The notes: generated from the letters alone by a model not told the origin. Shown: positions 51,311 to 61,355, numbered from the stretch's first letter. The stretch: 64,000 bases of DNA from Nocardia mikamii NBRC 108933 (GCF_001613505.1 NZ_BDCM01000009.1:1-64000); one strand, 5' to 3'. Program-made: numbers and translations.

Positions 51311-52444
51311 CTAGGCGGCGCGGATCTGCGGTAATCCCCATTCGGCGGCGAGCAGTTCGTGTGAGCGCAGCCGGTCCTCGTGCCGGTAGGTGACGCTGGT
51401 GACGACGAGTTCGTCGGCGCCGGTCAACTGCTGCAGCGCCGAGAGCCGTTCGGCGACCGAACCCGGTGCGCCGACGAACTGGGTGGTGACGCGATCGTGC
51501 ACCAGGCGCTGCTGCTGTTCGGTCAGCGCGGGCGCGGTGTCGGGGTCGAGGTATTCGGCGGCGCCGGCGCCGCTGCGGATGCTGTAGACCCAATGCCCGT
51601 AGGTCGAGGCCAGGTGGGCGGCGGTCGCGTCGTCGTCGGCGACGACCACATCGGCCGACACCACCAGATACGGCCGGTCGAGAACCGCCGACGGCCGGAA
51701 GGCGGCGCGGTATGCCTCCACCGTCTCGACGATCGTGCCGGGGGAGACGTGATAGTTGGCCGCGAACGGCAGTCCGAGCCGGCCCGCGAGCTGAGCGCTC
51801 TCACCGCCGGAACTACCGAACAGCCACAACTGAACCTCGGCACCCTCACCCGGAACAGCATGCAGGGCGATACCTTCCGAGCTGCGGTAGTTCCCGGTCA
51901 GCAGGTCGCGGATCTCGCGGACCTGACGGCCGTAGTCCAGCGGCTGGGTCCCGGGCAGTTGCAGCGCCTCGAAACTCGCCGCCAGCCGGGCGGTATCGAG
52001 CAACCGTCCGGAACTGAACGGCGGCGGGATCACGACACCGTCGCGCACCCGGGTCGGGCGTTCGGGAGCGGGCACCGGTTTCACCCCCGCCGAGCGCACC
52101 TCGGCGATCCGATGCGCCGAGCGCCCCAGGCCCAGATCCAGCCGACCCGGATACAGCGCGTCGATGGTGCCGAACGCCTCCACCACCGCCGCGGAAGTGT
52201 GGTGGCCGGCCTGCACAGCGGCCGAGCCGACCCGGATCGTGTCGGTGGCAGCCGCGATCAAGGCGATGAGCGTGGTCGGCGCGGAGGAGGCCACCGCGAC
52301 GAAATGGTGTTCGGCGACCCAGAATCGGCGATAACCCCACGACTCGGCGTGACGGGCCAGGTCGACGGTGTTGCGCAGCGCCTGCCGCGGTGTGGACCCG
52401 ACACTGACGGGGGAGAGATCCAGAATCGACAACGGCACGGTCAT
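51311..52444 (-). CDS. LLM-class flavin-dependent monooxygenase (MsnO8-like)
   Basis: This 377-residue bacterial luciferase-like TIM-barrel protein has LSILDLSPVSVGSTPRQALRNTVDLARHAESWGYRRFWVAEHH (strand/helix 1-2), then VGSAAVQAGHHTS and RLDLGLGRS (flavin region). WLFGSSGGESAQLAGRLGLPFA provides the FMN phosphate site. Enzymes of this class use reduced FMN or F420 to oxygenate or desulfonate. The ATG overlaps the stop of the preceding NtaA-type monooxygenase gene (ATGA). It is the last gene of the three-monooxygenase operon. Confidence 0.87.
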   Translation of the reverse strand: MTVPLSILDLSPVSVGSTPRQALRNTVDLARHAESWGYRRFWVAEHHFVAVASSAPTTLIALIAAATDTIRVGSAAVQAGHHTSAAVVEAFGTIDALYPGRLDLGLGRSAHRIAEVRSAGVKPVPAPERPTRVRDGVVIPPPFSSGRLLDTARLAASFEALQLPGTQPLDYGRQVREIRDLLTGNYRSSEGIALHAVPGEGAEVQLWLFGSSGGESAQLAGRLGLPFAANYHVSPGTIVETVEAYRAAFRPSAVLDRPYLVVSADVVVADDDATAAHLASTYGHWVYSIRSGAGAAEYLDPDTAPALTEQQQRLVHDRVTTQFVGAPGSVAERLSALQQLTGADELVVTSVTYRHEDRLRSHELLAAEWGLPQIRAA

Positions 52445-53805
52445 GACGCTCGCACTCCTTCGCTGCCGCGATGCGGATGGCGCAGCCCCAGATGTTCGCG
52501 CAGGGTCACACCGGTGTATTCGGTTCGGAAACTGCCCAGCTCCTGGAGCTCGGGAACGACCTTGTCCACGAATTCGTCGAGTCCGGCGGGCGTGAGATGG
52601 GGGACGAGCACGAAGCCGTCGGCGGCGTCGGACTGCACGTACCGATCGATCTCCGCGGCGACCTGAGCGGGCGTGCCGACGAACTGCTGGCGCGCGGTCA
52701 CCTCGATGATCAGTTCCCGGATGCTCAGCTTCTCGGCCTCGGCCTTGGCGCGCCAGGCCTCGGCCACCGCGCGCGGGTCCTTGGCGTGCCGGACGCGCCC
52801 ACGGGTGATGTCCGCGTTGTCGACCGGATCGATCCCGGGCAGCGGACCGTCGGGGTCGTAGCCGGAAAGGTCACGGCCCCAGACCTGTTCGAGGAAGGCG
52901 ATCGCCGTCTGCGGTCCGACCTGCTGCAGCCGGATCTCCCGCGCCCGCTCCTGCGCGTCGGCGTCGCTGTCACCGAGCACGAACGTCGCGGCGGGCAGGA
53001 TCTTCAGATCGTCGCGCCGGCGGCCGTACTTCGCGAGCCGGGTTTTGATGTCGGTGTAGAACTGGCGCCCGTCCTCGAGTTCGCCGTGGCGGCTGAAGAT
53101 CGCATCGGCCTTCGCGGCGGCGAACTCCCGGCCCTCCTCGGAATCACCGGCCTGGATCTGCACCGGATATCCCTGCGGGCTCGCCGGCAACCCGAAGACA
53201 CCTTCGATGTCGAATTGCGTTCCGCGATACCTGAATCGGGGCGCCGAGCCGCCGAACACCCCGCGTTCGCGGTCGACGACCGGCGCCCCGCCGGCGCGAC
53301 TGTCCCAGATCGCGCGGGTCGCGTCGACCACTTCCGCCGCGCGCACGTAGCGCTGCGAGTGGTCCAGATAACCACCACGCCGGAAATTCTCACCGGTGAA
53401 CGCGTCGGACGAGGTGACGGCGTTCCAGGCGGCCCGCCCACCCGACAGATGGTCCAGGCTGGCGAATTGCCGTGCGAGTTCGAAGGGTTCGTTGAATGTG
53501 GTGTTGATCGTGCCGGCCAGGCCGAGATGGGTCGTGACCCCGGCGAGCGCCTCGAGCACGGTGAAGGTGTCGGGACGACCGACCACATCGAGGTCGAAGA
53601 TCCGGCCGCGGTGTTCGCGCAGGCGCAACCCTTCAGCGAGGAAGAAGAAGTCGAACAATCCCCGCTCGGCGGTGCGCGCCAGGTGGACGAAGGAGTCGAA
53701 CTCGATCTGGCTGCCCGATTCCGGCACGCTCCACACCGTGGTGTTGTTCACCCCCGGGAAGTGGGCGGCCAGATGAATCTGCTTGCGTACCTGTTGTTTC
53801 GGCAT
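52441..53805 (-). CDS. NtaA/SnaA/DszA-type FMN-dependent monooxygenase
   Basis: This 454-residue protein shows the NtaA/SnaA/DszA subgroup pattern: HLAAHFPGVNNTTVW, ARTAERGLFDFFFLAEGL, GLAGTINTTFNEPFELARQFASLDHLSGGRAAWNAVTS and PVQIQAGDSEEGREFAA. This group (DszA, CmoJ/YxeK, NtaA) cleaves C-S or C-N bonds with reduced FMN supplied by a separate reductase. I start at ATG 53805, which has GAGG 6 bases upstream. ATG 53811 overlaps the preceding stop but has no spacing. It is the middle gene of the operon. Confidence 0.88.
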   Translation of the reverse strand: MPKQQVRKQIHLAAHFPGVNNTTVWSVPESGSQIEFDSFVHLARTAERGLFDFFFLAEGLRLREHRGRIFDLDVVGRPDTFTVLEALAGVTTHLGLAGTINTTFNEPFELARQFASLDHLSGGRAAWNAVTSSDAFTGENFRRGGYLDHSQRYVRAAEVVDATRAIWDSRAGGAPVVDRERGVFGGSAPRFRYRGTQFDIEGVFGLPASPQGYPVQIQAGDSEEGREFAAAKADAIFSRHGELEDGRQFYTDIKTRLAKYGRRRDDLKILPAATFVLGDSDADAQERAREIRLQQVGPQTAIAFLEQVWGRDLSGYDPDGPLPGIDPVDNADITRGRVRHAKDPRAVAEAWRAKAEAEKLSIRELIIEVTARQQFVGTPAQVAAEIDRYVQSDAADGFVLVPHLTPAGLDEFVDKVVPELQELGSFRTEYTGVTLREHLGLRHPHRGSEGVRAS

Positions 53806-53807
53806 CC

Positions 53808-54890
53808 TCATCCTCGGGCGAGTGCGTAGCGGTTGGCCGGACGCGTCAATCCGATGCGGCCGCGAAGGCTGCGTGCCGGCCGGTCGAGCGCGGCGGTGAA
53901 CGCGGGCACCGCCAACGGCCGCAACACCAGACCGTCGGCGGCGCACTCGCGCTGGGCCCGCTCGAACAGCGCGCGCAGTCCGTCGGCGGTGCCGAGGTGG
54001 CGCACGGTCGCGAGCGGCGCCGCCGGGCCCCAGGAGTCCAGCTGGTCGAGTTCGGCGTGCGCACCGTCCTCGCTCGCGGCCAGATGCACCTCGACGTCGA
54101 GCAGGATCCGCACCTCGTCGGGAGATCGACCGGCCGCGGCGACCGCGGAGCGCAGCCGGGTGCGCAGGGCGGCCGCTTCGTCGAGGTCGGCGGCGCCGAC
54201 CCGGATCAGATCGGCGCGGTGGACCGCGAGGCGGGTGCTGGCGGGTGACGCGGCGCGCACCGCGATCGGCGGCTGACCCTGCGGTGGGCGAGGCGTGATC
54301 GATGGACCCTTGACCGAGAAGTTCTCGCCCTCGAAGTCGATGTAGTGCAATCGGTCGCGGTCGATGAAGCGGCCGGTCGCGAGATCGCGGATCTCGGCGT
54401 CGTCCTCCCAGCTGTCCCACAGCCGGGTCACCACCTCGATCGCCTCGTCGGCCTCGCGCCACAGCGAGGCGTCGTCCTGCGGCTGTTTGCGGCCGAACAG
54501 CGTCGTCTGCTCGGGGGCCGCGGAGACCGCGACCTCCCAACCGGCCCGGCCGTAGGTGGCGTAGTCGAGTGCGGCGATCGCCTTGGACACATGGAACGGT
54601 TCGGTATGGGTGACCGTCGCCTGCGGGATCAGCCCGATGCTCCGGGTCGCGGCGGCGGCGCGGGCGGCGATCGCGATCGCGTCGAGCGGGCCGTAACCAC
54701 CGGTGTCCACACCGAAGGAGTCCGGGAGGAAGACGAAGTCGAGTCCGGCCCGGTCGGCGGCGGTGATCGCATCGAGCCAGTAGCCGGGCGTGAACAGCTC
54801 TTCGGCGCGGGAGTCGGCCCGCCGCCACGACGCCGGGTGGATACCCGTGCCGGACAATTCCACCCCGAGCAGAGGCGGGAACGACGACAT
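53808..54890 (-). CDS. LLM-class flavin-dependent oxidoreductase (first gene)
   Basis: This 360-residue luciferase-like protein has YWLDAITAADRAGLDFVFLPDSFG, RSIGLIPQATVTHTEPFHVSKAIAALDYATYGRAGWEVAVS and PPIAVRAASPASTRLAVHRADLIRVG. It is somewhat divergent in the second half. ATG 54890 has AAAGGA about 9 bases upstream. The promoter at 54986-55014, next to a 41-bp block shared with the transporter operon, drives it. Together with the two downstream genes it forms a flavin monooxygenase set probably attacking organosulfur compounds (inference from family and shared promoter). Confidence 0.85.
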   Translation of the reverse strand: MSSFPPLLGVELSGTGIHPASWRRADSRAEELFTPGYWLDAITAADRAGLDFVFLPDSFGVDTGGYGPLDAIAIAARAAAATRSIGLIPQATVTHTEPFHVSKAIAALDYATYGRAGWEVAVSAAPEQTTLFGRKQPQDDASLWREADEAIEVVTRLWDSWEDDAEIRDLATGRFIDRDRLHYIDFEGENFSVKGPSITPRPPQGQPPIAVRAASPASTRLAVHRADLIRVGAADLDEAAALRTRLRSAVAAAGRSPDEVRILLDVEVHLAASEDGAHAELDQLDSWGPAAPLATVRHLGTADGLRALFERAQRECAADGLVLRPLAVPAFTAALDRPARSLRGRIGLTRPANRYALARG

Positions 54891-54979
54891 GTGAGGGCGT
54901 CCTTTCGATCGACAGGAGAGACACCGCCGAATCGCGGTTCGCGGGAAGCGGAGAAGTCTCGCGATCGCCGGATGGGCAG
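54891..54979 (-). promoter_or_regulatory. leader of the LLM operon, related to the SAM-riboswitch leader
   Basis: The predicted message starts near 54979. Its first 25 bases (GCCCATCC, then GCGATCG, then GAGAC) parallel the riboswitch leader at 62077. The GCAACC and GGTGCTA core elements are changed to GCGAACC and GGTGTCT. CGATCG near its start could pair with CGATCG next to the AAAGGA ribosome site. It may be a diverged riboswitch or a remnant. Confidence 0.45.
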
Positions 54980-54985
54980 AAGCTC

Positions 54986-55050
54986 AAACTATGAGAAATC
55001 GCCTGCGGCGTCAGCACTCTCGATCGCGGTGAATTCTATTCTTGCGGCGG
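54986..55050 (-). promoter_or_regulatory. promoter and 41-bp shared block of the LLM operon
   Basis: Leftward -35 CTGACG (55014-55009), 17-base spacer, -10 TAGTTT (54991-54986). The block 55010-55050 is 35/41 identical to 62111-62151, with the same placement relative to its own promoter. An activator or alternative upstream element is likely. Confidence 0.75.
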
Positions 55051-55156
55051 GCGGTATCGGCGGGGAGCCGCGTCGGCGAGAACGGCTCGGATTGCGCGGG
55101 CCGCCGCGTCTGCCCGCTTCCGGAATTCCGGAGCCGCGGGCTCCTAAGGTGGCGGC

Positions 55157-56233
55157 ATGTCCGACAACGAGCGGAATATCCCGGCCGCGGTGCCGGTGGC
55201 CCCGACCGGATGGCGCGGCCGCCGGCAACGATTCCGGTACTCGCCGTATCTGCCGGCGACGGTGCTGGTGTTCATCCTGGCGATCGCGGCCGGACTGTTC
55301 GCCGGCTCCTACACCTATATCCTCGCCAATCCGACACCACACCGGATTCCGGTCGCGGTCGTCGATGCGGGCACCGCGGTGCCCGCACCCGACCAGCGCT
55401 TCCTCGACACCATGGATCAGGCTCTGAACGGCTCCCTCCATCCGCTGCATTACGACACTCCGGCCGCGGCGCGCGAGGCCGTCGAATCGCAGCGGGTGTT
55501 CGCCATCCTGGATGTGCGCGAAGCGGAGCGGATCCCCGTCGATATTTCCGGCGCGTCCGGGTCGTCGGTGGCCCAGGTGGTCGTCACCGCGGCCGCCGAG
55601 GCGAGCCGCCAGACCCGGATACCGATCGCGGTGACCGATATCAATCCGCTGCAGCCGGGCGATCCGCGCGGATTGGCGATCTTCTACATCACGCTGGCGG
55701 CGGTGATCATCGGCTTCGTCGGCGCGATCCAGCTCAATGTGCACGCCGGTGCGCTGAGCGCGGGGCAGCGGATCGCGTTCACCGTCGCCTACGCACTGCT
55801 GGGCGGGTTCGCCATCGCCGCCGTGGTGGATTGGTGGCTGGGCGCGCTGACGCTGCCGTTCCTGCAGTCGTGGGGGATTCTGGCGTTCACGATGTTCACC
55901 TCGGGCATGATCTTCTCGATGTTCAGCGCGCTGTTCGGACGCTGGGCGATGATCCCGACCTGGGGCGTGATGGTGCTGCTGGGCAATCCGTCCTCCGGTG
56001 GCGCGGTGTCGTGGCCGCTGCTGCCGTCGGTGCTCGGCGCGATCGGACGCTGGCTACCGCCGGGTGCCTCGGTCAACGCCCAGCACACCGCGGTGTATTT
56101 TTCCGGCCACCAGCACATCTTCCCGTATCTGGTGCTCGCCGGGTGGGCGCTGGTCGCCTCCGCGGTGTTCTGGGTGTGGCGGGACCGGCAGGCCGGCGCC
56201 GGCGACCCCGACCCGGCCGACTCCGAGGAATAG
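55157..56233 (+). CDS. DUF3533/ABC-2-like membrane protein
   Basis: This 358-residue protein has TM1 (about 33-55), a large extracytoplasmic domain (56-170: VAVVDAGTAVPAPDQRFLDTMDQAL...), and five further helices. The DUF3533-style region includes NPSSGGAVSWPLLPSVLGAIGRWLPPGASVNA. It resembles YhgE/Pip- or ABC-2-permease-type proteins without an ATPase. Export of hydrophobic substances is possible. It is divergent from the LLM operon and convergent with the ABC ATPase gene (9-base gap), so its promoter lies near the 41-bp block. Confidence 0.78.
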   Translation: MSDNERNIPAAVPVAPTGWRGRRQRFRYSPYLPATVLVFILAIAAGLFAGSYTYILANPTPHRIPVAVVDAGTAVPAPDQRFLDTMDQALNGSLHPLHYDTPAAAREAVESQRVFAILDVREAERIPVDISGASGSSVAQVVVTAAAEASRQTRIPIAVTDINPLQPGDPRGLAIFYITLAAVIIGFVGAIQLNVHAGALSAGQRIAFTVAYALLGGFAIAAVVDWWLGALTLPFLQSWGILAFTMFTSGMIFSMFSALFGRWAMIPTWGVMVLLGNPSSGGAVSWPLLPSVLGAIGRWLPPGASVNAQHTAVYFSGHQHIFPYLVLAGWALVASAVFWVWRDRQAGAGDPDPADSEE

Positions 56234-56242
56234 TTCGCGACC

Positions 56243-57856
56243 TCAGGCGGACCGTTCGATCACCGGCCGCGCGAACCCGCCCGGCACCGCGGCGAGCAAC
56301 TCGCGCGTGTATTCGTGCCTGGGGTTGTCGAACAGCGTTGCGGTGGTGGCTGTTTCGACGATCCGCCCTCGCCGCATCACCGCTACGCGGTCGCTGATGC
56401 GGCGCACCACGGCCAGATCGTGGGAGATGAACAGATAGCTCAGCTCCAGTTCGGACTGCAGTCGCTCCAGCAGTGCCAGGATCTGCGCCTGCACCCCGAC
56501 ATCGAGTGCCGACACCGGCTCGTCCAGCACCAGCACATCCGGGCGCAGCGCCAGCGCCCGCGCGATCGCCACACGCTGCCGCTGCCCGCCCGACAGCCGT
56601 TCCGGGCGCCGGTCCGCGACCTCGCCGGGCAGAGCGACCTGTTCGAGCAGTTCGGCGACCCGGGCGCGGCGTTCGCGGCGATCGCCGATCCCGAAGGCCT
56701 GCAACGGTTCTCCGACAATCTTCGCGACGCTGAGGGTGGGATTCAGCGACGTGTACGGGTTCTGGTACACCACCTGGACGCGGCGGCGAAACTCCCGCAG
56801 CCCTGCGCCGCGCAACCCGGCGACATCGCGCCCGTCGAAGCGGATACTGCCCGCGTCGGGTGCGGACAGCCTCGCGAGGATGCGAGCGGTGGTGGTCTTG
56901 CCGGAGCCGGATTCGCCGACCAGCGCGAGTGTTTCGCCGCGATCGAGATCCAGTGACACGTCGTCGACCGCATCCGTGCGCACGCCCCGCGCGATCCGGA
57001 AACTCTTGCGCAGACCGGTCGCCGCCAGCAGCGGTCGTTCCGCACGCGGGCGAGCCCGGCGCACCGGTGTCTCGGCGCTCGGCGCGGCGGCGAGCAACTC
57101 GGCGGTGTACTCGTGCTGCGGATCGGTGAGAACGGCTGTTGTGGTTCCGGTTTCGACGATCCGGCCGTGCCGCATCACCACGATCCGATCGGCCCGGTCG
57201 GCGGCCACTGCCAGGTCGTGGGTGATCAACAGTACCGCGGTGCCGAGCTGCGCGGTGCGATCGGCGAGGTGGTCGAGAATGCGGCGCTGTACGGTGACGT
57301 CCAGCGCGCTGGTCGGCTCGTCGGCGATCACCAGTTCCGGTGCGCAGGCCAGTGCGATCGCGATCAGCACTCGCTGGCGCTGCCCGCCGGACAGATCCTG
57401 CGGATACTGCCGTGCCCGCACCTCCGGCCGGTCCAGGCCCGCCTCGGTGAGCAACCGCACCGCCTCCAGCCGCGCCGTGCGACGGTCGGCCCGCCGATGG
57501 ATGCGCAACACCTCCGCCACCTGGTCGCCGATGCGCTGCACCGGGTTCAGCGACGTTCCGGGATCCTGCGGGACGAGTCCGATGCGCGCACCCCGCAGGC
57601 CGCGCAGGGTGCGTTCGGACGTGGTGTCGAGCCGGTGCCCGTCGAAAACGATTCCGCCGCCGGACACCTCCGCCGACGGAGGCAGCAGGCCGATGACGGC
57701 ATGGGCGAGTGTGGATTTGCCCGAGCCCGATTCGCCGACCAGCGCGACGGTCTCCCCGCGCGCGATCTCCAGCGTCGCACCGGAGACCGCGTCCACCGGC
57801 GTGCCGCCGTAGCGAACGCGCAGATCGTGGACCCGCAACAACGTCTCGTCACTCAT
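56243..57856 (-). CDS. dipeptide-type ABC transporter ATPase, two fused nucleotide-binding domains
   Basis: This 537-residue protein has two complete ABC ATPase domains in tandem, corresponding to fused DppD and DppF. NBD1 has Walker [10 protein letters not shown] near 40, signature LSGGQRQR near 166 and Walker B LVIADEP. NBD2 has GESGSGKTT near 315, LSGGQRQR near 430 and VLVLDEP. Each half ends with the oligopeptide-family HEYT.ELLAA tail. GGAGG precedes ATG 57856. It is the last gene of the GNAT-SBP-permease operon. Confidence 0.92.
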   Translation of the reverse strand: MSDETLLRVHDLRVRYGGTPVDAVSGATLEIARGETVALVGESGSGKSTLAHAVIGLLPPSAEVSGGGIVFDGHRLDTTSERTLRGLRGARIGLVPQDPGTSLNPVQRIGDQVAEVLRIHRRADRRTARLEAVRLLTEAGLDRPEVRARQYPQDLSGGQRQRVLIAIALACAPELVIADEPTSALDVTVQRRILDHLADRTAQLGTAVLLITHDLAVAADRADRIVVMRHGRIVETGTTTAVLTDPQHEYTAELLAAAPSAETPVRRARPRAERPLLAATGLRKSFRIARGVRTDAVDDVSLDLDRGETLALVGESGSGKTTTARILARLSAPDAGSIRFDGRDVAGLRGAGLREFRRRVQVVYQNPYTSLNPTLSVAKIVGEPLQAFGIGDRRERRARVAELLEQVALPGEVADRRPERLSGGQRQRVAIARALALRPDVLVLDEPVSALDVGVQAQILALLERLQSELELSYLFISHDLAVVRRISDRVAVMRRGRIVETATTATLFDNPRHEYTRELLAAVPGGFARPVIERSA

Positions 57857-57926
57857 CGTCGAACCTCCTGTGCCTTACCGGACACCCGCACCCGGTCGGA
57901 CCGACGAGAGGTCGGGCCAGTGTGTC

Positions 57927-58802
57927 TCATCGGTCCTCCGTGGTCCCGATCGCGCGGCCGATGCGCTGGGCGGCCAGCACCACCGCGACGATCACCAGGC
58001 CGGGCAGGGTGGTCATCCACCAGGCGAGCACGAGGTAGTTGCGTCCTTCGGAGATCAGCGAACCCCACTCCGGGGTGGGTGGCGCGGCACCGTAGCCGAG
58101 GAAGCTGAGCGACGAAATCGCCAGCACCGCGACGCCGAATTCGACCGCGGCCAGCGCGGCGACCGGCGCGTACGCGGTGCGCAGGATGTGGCGCAACAGC
58201 ACCGTGTGCCAGCGCACCCCGGACGCGAACGCCGCCTCCACGTAGGGCGCGCGACGCACCCGCAGCACTTCCGCGCGCATCACCCGCGCGAACCGGGCGA
58301 TCAGCGCCACTCCCACCGCGATGGCCACATTCCGGGTGCCCAGCCCGAGCACGGTGATGAGGACCAGTGCCGACAACAGCTCCGGAATCGCCAGCAGCAC
58401 ATCGACTCCGCGCATGACGACGGCATCGACGGTCCCGCCGAGAGTGCCCGAGACGAGACCGATCGCCGAACCGATCACCAATCCCAGCAGCACGGCACAC
58501 ACGGTCGCCGACAGTGTCAGTGCCGCCCCGTGCGCCACCCTGGTGTACAGGTCGCGGCCGAGGTTGTCGGTGCCGAACCAGTGCTGCAGGCTCGGGCCGC
58601 GGAATTTCTCCGCCGGCACGCCCGCGCGGGGATCGTCGCCGGCGAGAAGCGAGGGCGCGACCGCCCAGCCGAGGACCACGATCAGCACGAGGATCGACAC
58701 CGCGAGTCCGGCGGTGGCGCGCCAGCGTTTCGGCGCCGCCGCCCGCCGCAGTCCCGCGATCCGGGTGGCGGCGGGTTCGGCGATGAGCAGTGTGTCAGAC
58801 AT
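57927..58802 (-). CDS. ABC transporter permease (DppC type)
   Basis: This 291-residue inner-membrane protein has one N-terminal helix and five core helices. HWFGTDNLGRDLYTRVAHGA (DppC signature, near 74-93) and the EAA loop EAAFASGVRWHTVLLRHILR are present. It pairs with the DppB-type permease gene, which it overlaps by 8 bases. It is part of a peptide/nickel/opine-type importer. Confidence 0.92.
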   Translation of the reverse strand: MSDTLLIAEPAATRIAGLRRAAAPKRWRATAGLAVSILVLIVVLGWAVAPSLLAGDDPRAGVPAEKFRGPSLQHWFGTDNLGRDLYTRVAHGAALTLSATVCAVLLGLVIGSAIGLVSGTLGGTVDAVVMRGVDVLLAIPELLSALVLITVLGLGTRNVAIAVGVALIARFARVMRAEVLRVRRAPYVEAAFASGVRWHTVLLRHILRTAYAPVAALAAVEFGVAVLAISSLSFLGYGAAPPTPEWGSLISEGRNYLVLAWWMTTLPGLVIVAVVLAAQRIGRAIGTTEDR

Positions 58803-59751
58803 GAGCGCCCACCTTCTCGCGGGCGACCGCTACGCGGGGGTCCAGGAGCGGATAGATCAGATCCACCGCCAGGTTCACCACCACGAACGCCAGCGCGGCG
58901 ATCACGACGATGCCCTGCACCACCGGAATGTCCTGATGCAGTACCGCGTTCTGAGTGAGCCGGCCCAGACCGCCGCGCGAGAACACGGTTTCGACCACCA
59001 CGGAACCCGCCAGCACCGTGCCGACCCAGAGTCCGGCGACGGTCAACGCCGGTCCGGCCGCGGCGCGGAGCACGTGCCGCCACAGCACCCACAGCCGCGA
59101 GGCGCCCTTGGCGAAGGCCACATCGACGAACGGCTGCCGCCACGTGGAGGCCAGACCGCTGTGGAACACCTGCGCGATCACCGCGCCGACCGGCACGGCC
59201 AGCGTTATCGCGGGCAGGATCGTGCCACTGAAGCCGGTTCCGCCGAATGCGGGCACGAGGCGGAGCCGGAACGAGAACAGTTGCAGCAGAAGCAGTCCCA
59301 CCCAGAAGGTGGGCATGGCCGCACCGATCGGCGGCAGCGCCGTCAGCACATTCCGCAACCAGGGGCGCCGGGTGTAGGACGCGGCCACCGCCAGCGCGGC
59401 GCCGAAGACGATCGCCAGCAGCAGCGCGAGGCCGGCCAGCGCCAGCGTCGAGGGAATCGATTGCGCCAGCGCGCCGGTGACGGACTGCCCGGTGTTCAGC
59501 GAGCGTCCGAGATCACCTCGGACGGCGTGGGTGAGCGCGGTCCAATACTGTTCCGGCACCGAGCGATCCAGCCCGTATCTGGCCCTCAGTTCCGCGATGG
59601 CGGCCGGATCCGGAGGTACGCCCGGATCCGCGTCGACGGCCATCTGCACCGGATCCGACGGCAGCAGGAACAGGACGGCGAAGGAGATGGTGAACGCCGC
59701 CCACAGCACGCCCACCGCCTGCAGCACCCGCACGATCACATATCGCGTCAT
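58795..59751 (-). CDS. ABC transporter permease (DppB type)
   Basis: This 318-residue protein starts with TRYVIVRVLQAVGVLWAAFTISFAVLFLLPSDPVQ, the standard DppB opening. It contains ELRARYGLDRSVPEQYW, GDLGRSLNTGQSV and the EAA loop DVAFAKGASRLWVLWRHVL. The ATG overlaps the substrate-binding-protein stop (ATGA). Confidence 0.92.
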   Translation of the reverse strand: MTRYVIVRVLQAVGVLWAAFTISFAVLFLLPSDPVQMAVDADPGVPPDPAAIAELRARYGLDRSVPEQYWTALTHAVRGDLGRSLNTGQSVTGALAQSIPSTLALAGLALLLAIVFGAALAVAASYTRRPWLRNVLTALPPIGAAMPTFWVGLLLLQLFSFRLRLVPAFGGTGFSGTILPAITLAVPVGAVIAQVFHSGLASTWRQPFVDVAFAKGASRLWVLWRHVLRAAAGPALTVAGLWVGTVLAGSVVVETVFSRGGLGRLTQNAVLHQDIPVVQGIVVIAALAFVVVNLAVDLIYPLLDPRVAVAREKVGAHV

Positions 59752-61355
59752 CGCTTGCTCAACCAGGTGTCGTAGAACTGCAGGCGCGCCGAGGCCTCGA
59801 ACTTCAGATCGTGCACCGCGCCGGACACTCCGATCGCCTGCGACAATTCGATGGTCGGCAACCACAATCCGTTCTCGATCACCGATCGCTGCGCCTGCCC
59901 GATGATCCCCGCCCGCGCCGCCGGATCGGTGGTCGACAGCTGGTCGGCGAGAGCCTGGTCCAGCGCCGGAATCGGACCGCGCTGGTTGAGGTTTCGCTGA
60001 CCCCGCCCGAACGTGGTGCGCAGGATGTCTCCGTCGGCGCGGGTGGTGTTGAAGTAGGTGGCATCGAAATCCCCGGAGTTCTGCCGCGCGGTGTAGTCGG
60101 CGACGGGCGTCAACTCCAGCCGGATGTCCACCCCGATCTTGCGCAATTGCTGCTGTACCAGTTCCAAGGTCGCCTGATTCGCCGCGAATTGCGCACCGAA
60201 CAGGACACCGAACGACAGCCGCCGCCCGTCCTTCACCCGGATGCCGTCGCCACCGGGCACCCATCCGGCCTGATCCAGAATGCGGCGCGCCTGGTCGGGA
60301 TCGTAGGCAATCGACTTCGAAAGATCCACGTAGCCGGGCGTTTTCGAGGCCAGCGGCCCGGTGGCGGGCAGGAACTGCGGCCCCAGCACCGTGTCCACCA
60401 GCTGCTTGCGATCGATTCCGTGCAACAGGGCCTGGCGCACGGCGGAATCCGACAGCGGCGCGCGACTCACATTCGGTTGCAGCCCGAAGGGAACGCCCGG
60501 GTTCGAGTCGAACTGCACCTCGGCGCCGGCGGCCTCGAGTTGCGGAACGTCCTGGGGCAGCGCGTCACTGACGGCGTCGAGCTGATTCGACGACAGGCTG
60601 CCGGTCCGCACCCCGGCCTCGGGGACGACAGTGAATTCGATGCGATCCAGATACGCCTCGCCGGAATGAGCGAATACCGCCGAACCCCACCGATATCCGG
60701 GGCGCTTCACCAGCGTGGCCGAGGCGTCCTGGCGATAGCCGGCGTAGACGAACGGACCGCTGCCGATATTGTCGCCGAGGCAGCGCTGTTCGGCGGGTTT
60801 CGCGGTGGTCGCGTCCGCGAGAATGCCCAGCTGCGGTGTCGACGAGGCCTGCAGGAACTGGGCGTTCGGCGCGTCGAATCGAACCTCGGCGGTGAGTGGA
60901 TCGACGGCAGTGGTGCCCGCGTACCCGGCCAGATAGCTCGCTCCCAGCGGCGCTTTCGCCGCGGTGAGGGTGTGCACGACGGCGTCGAAGTTCTTCTGCA
61001 CCGACGTGGCGGTCAGCGGCGTGCCGTCGCTGAACGTGACGTCGGGCCGCAAATGGAAGGTGAAGGTCTTCGCGTCCGGGCTCACCTGCCAGGACGTGGC
61101 CAGCCAGGGCTTGATCTCTCCGCTCGCGGGATCCTGATCGGTGAGCGAATCCACGATCTGGCGTGCCACGTACAGGGTTTGGTTGGTACCGGCCTGGGCC
61201 GGATCCGAGCAGGTCGGTGCCTGCGACAGGCCGTAGCGCAGGGTGCCGCCCGGCTGCGGGGGACCGGCGTCGCCACCACCACCGGTGGTGTTCGCGCAGG
61301 CGGCGATCGCCAGCGTCGCGGTGAGCGCGAGCGCCGGCGAGAGGATTCGTTTCAT
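59748..61355 (-). CDS. ABC transporter substrate-binding lipoprotein (family 5)
   Basis: This 535-residue lipoprotein has a signal peptide and lipobox AIAAC (Cys about residue 20). The family-5 extracellular solute-binding fold shows GGTLRYGLSQAPTCSDPAQAG, WLATSWQVSPDAKTFTFHLRPDVTFSDGTPLTA, VRQALLHGIDRKQLVDTVL and YDPDQARRILDQAGW. This family binds peptides, nickel, opines, glutathione or thioether compounds. GGAG lies 7 bases before ATG 61355. It follows the GNAT gene by 31 bases. Confidence 0.92.
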   Translation of the reverse strand: MKRILSPALALTATLAIAACANTTGGGGDAGPPQPGGTLRYGLSQAPTCSDPAQAGTNQTLYVARQIVDSLTDQDPASGEIKPWLATSWQVSPDAKTFTFHLRPDVTFSDGTPLTATSVQKNFDAVVHTLTAAKAPLGASYLAGYAGTTAVDPLTAEVRFDAPNAQFLQASSTPQLGILADATTAKPAEQRCLGDNIGSGPFVYAGYRQDASATLVKRPGYRWGSAVFAHSGEAYLDRIEFTVVPEAGVRTGSLSSNQLDAVSDALPQDVPQLEAAGAEVQFDSNPGVPFGLQPNVSRAPLSDSAVRQALLHGIDRKQLVDTVLGPQFLPATGPLASKTPGYVDLSKSIAYDPDQARRILDQAGWVPGGDGIRVKDGRRLSFGVLFGAQFAANQATLELVQQQLRKIGVDIRLELTPVADYTARQNSGDFDATYFNTTRADGDILRTTFGRGQRNLNQRGPIPALDQALADQLSTTDPAARAGIIGQAQRSVIENGLWLPTIELSQAIGVSGAVHDLKFEASARLQFYDTWLSKR

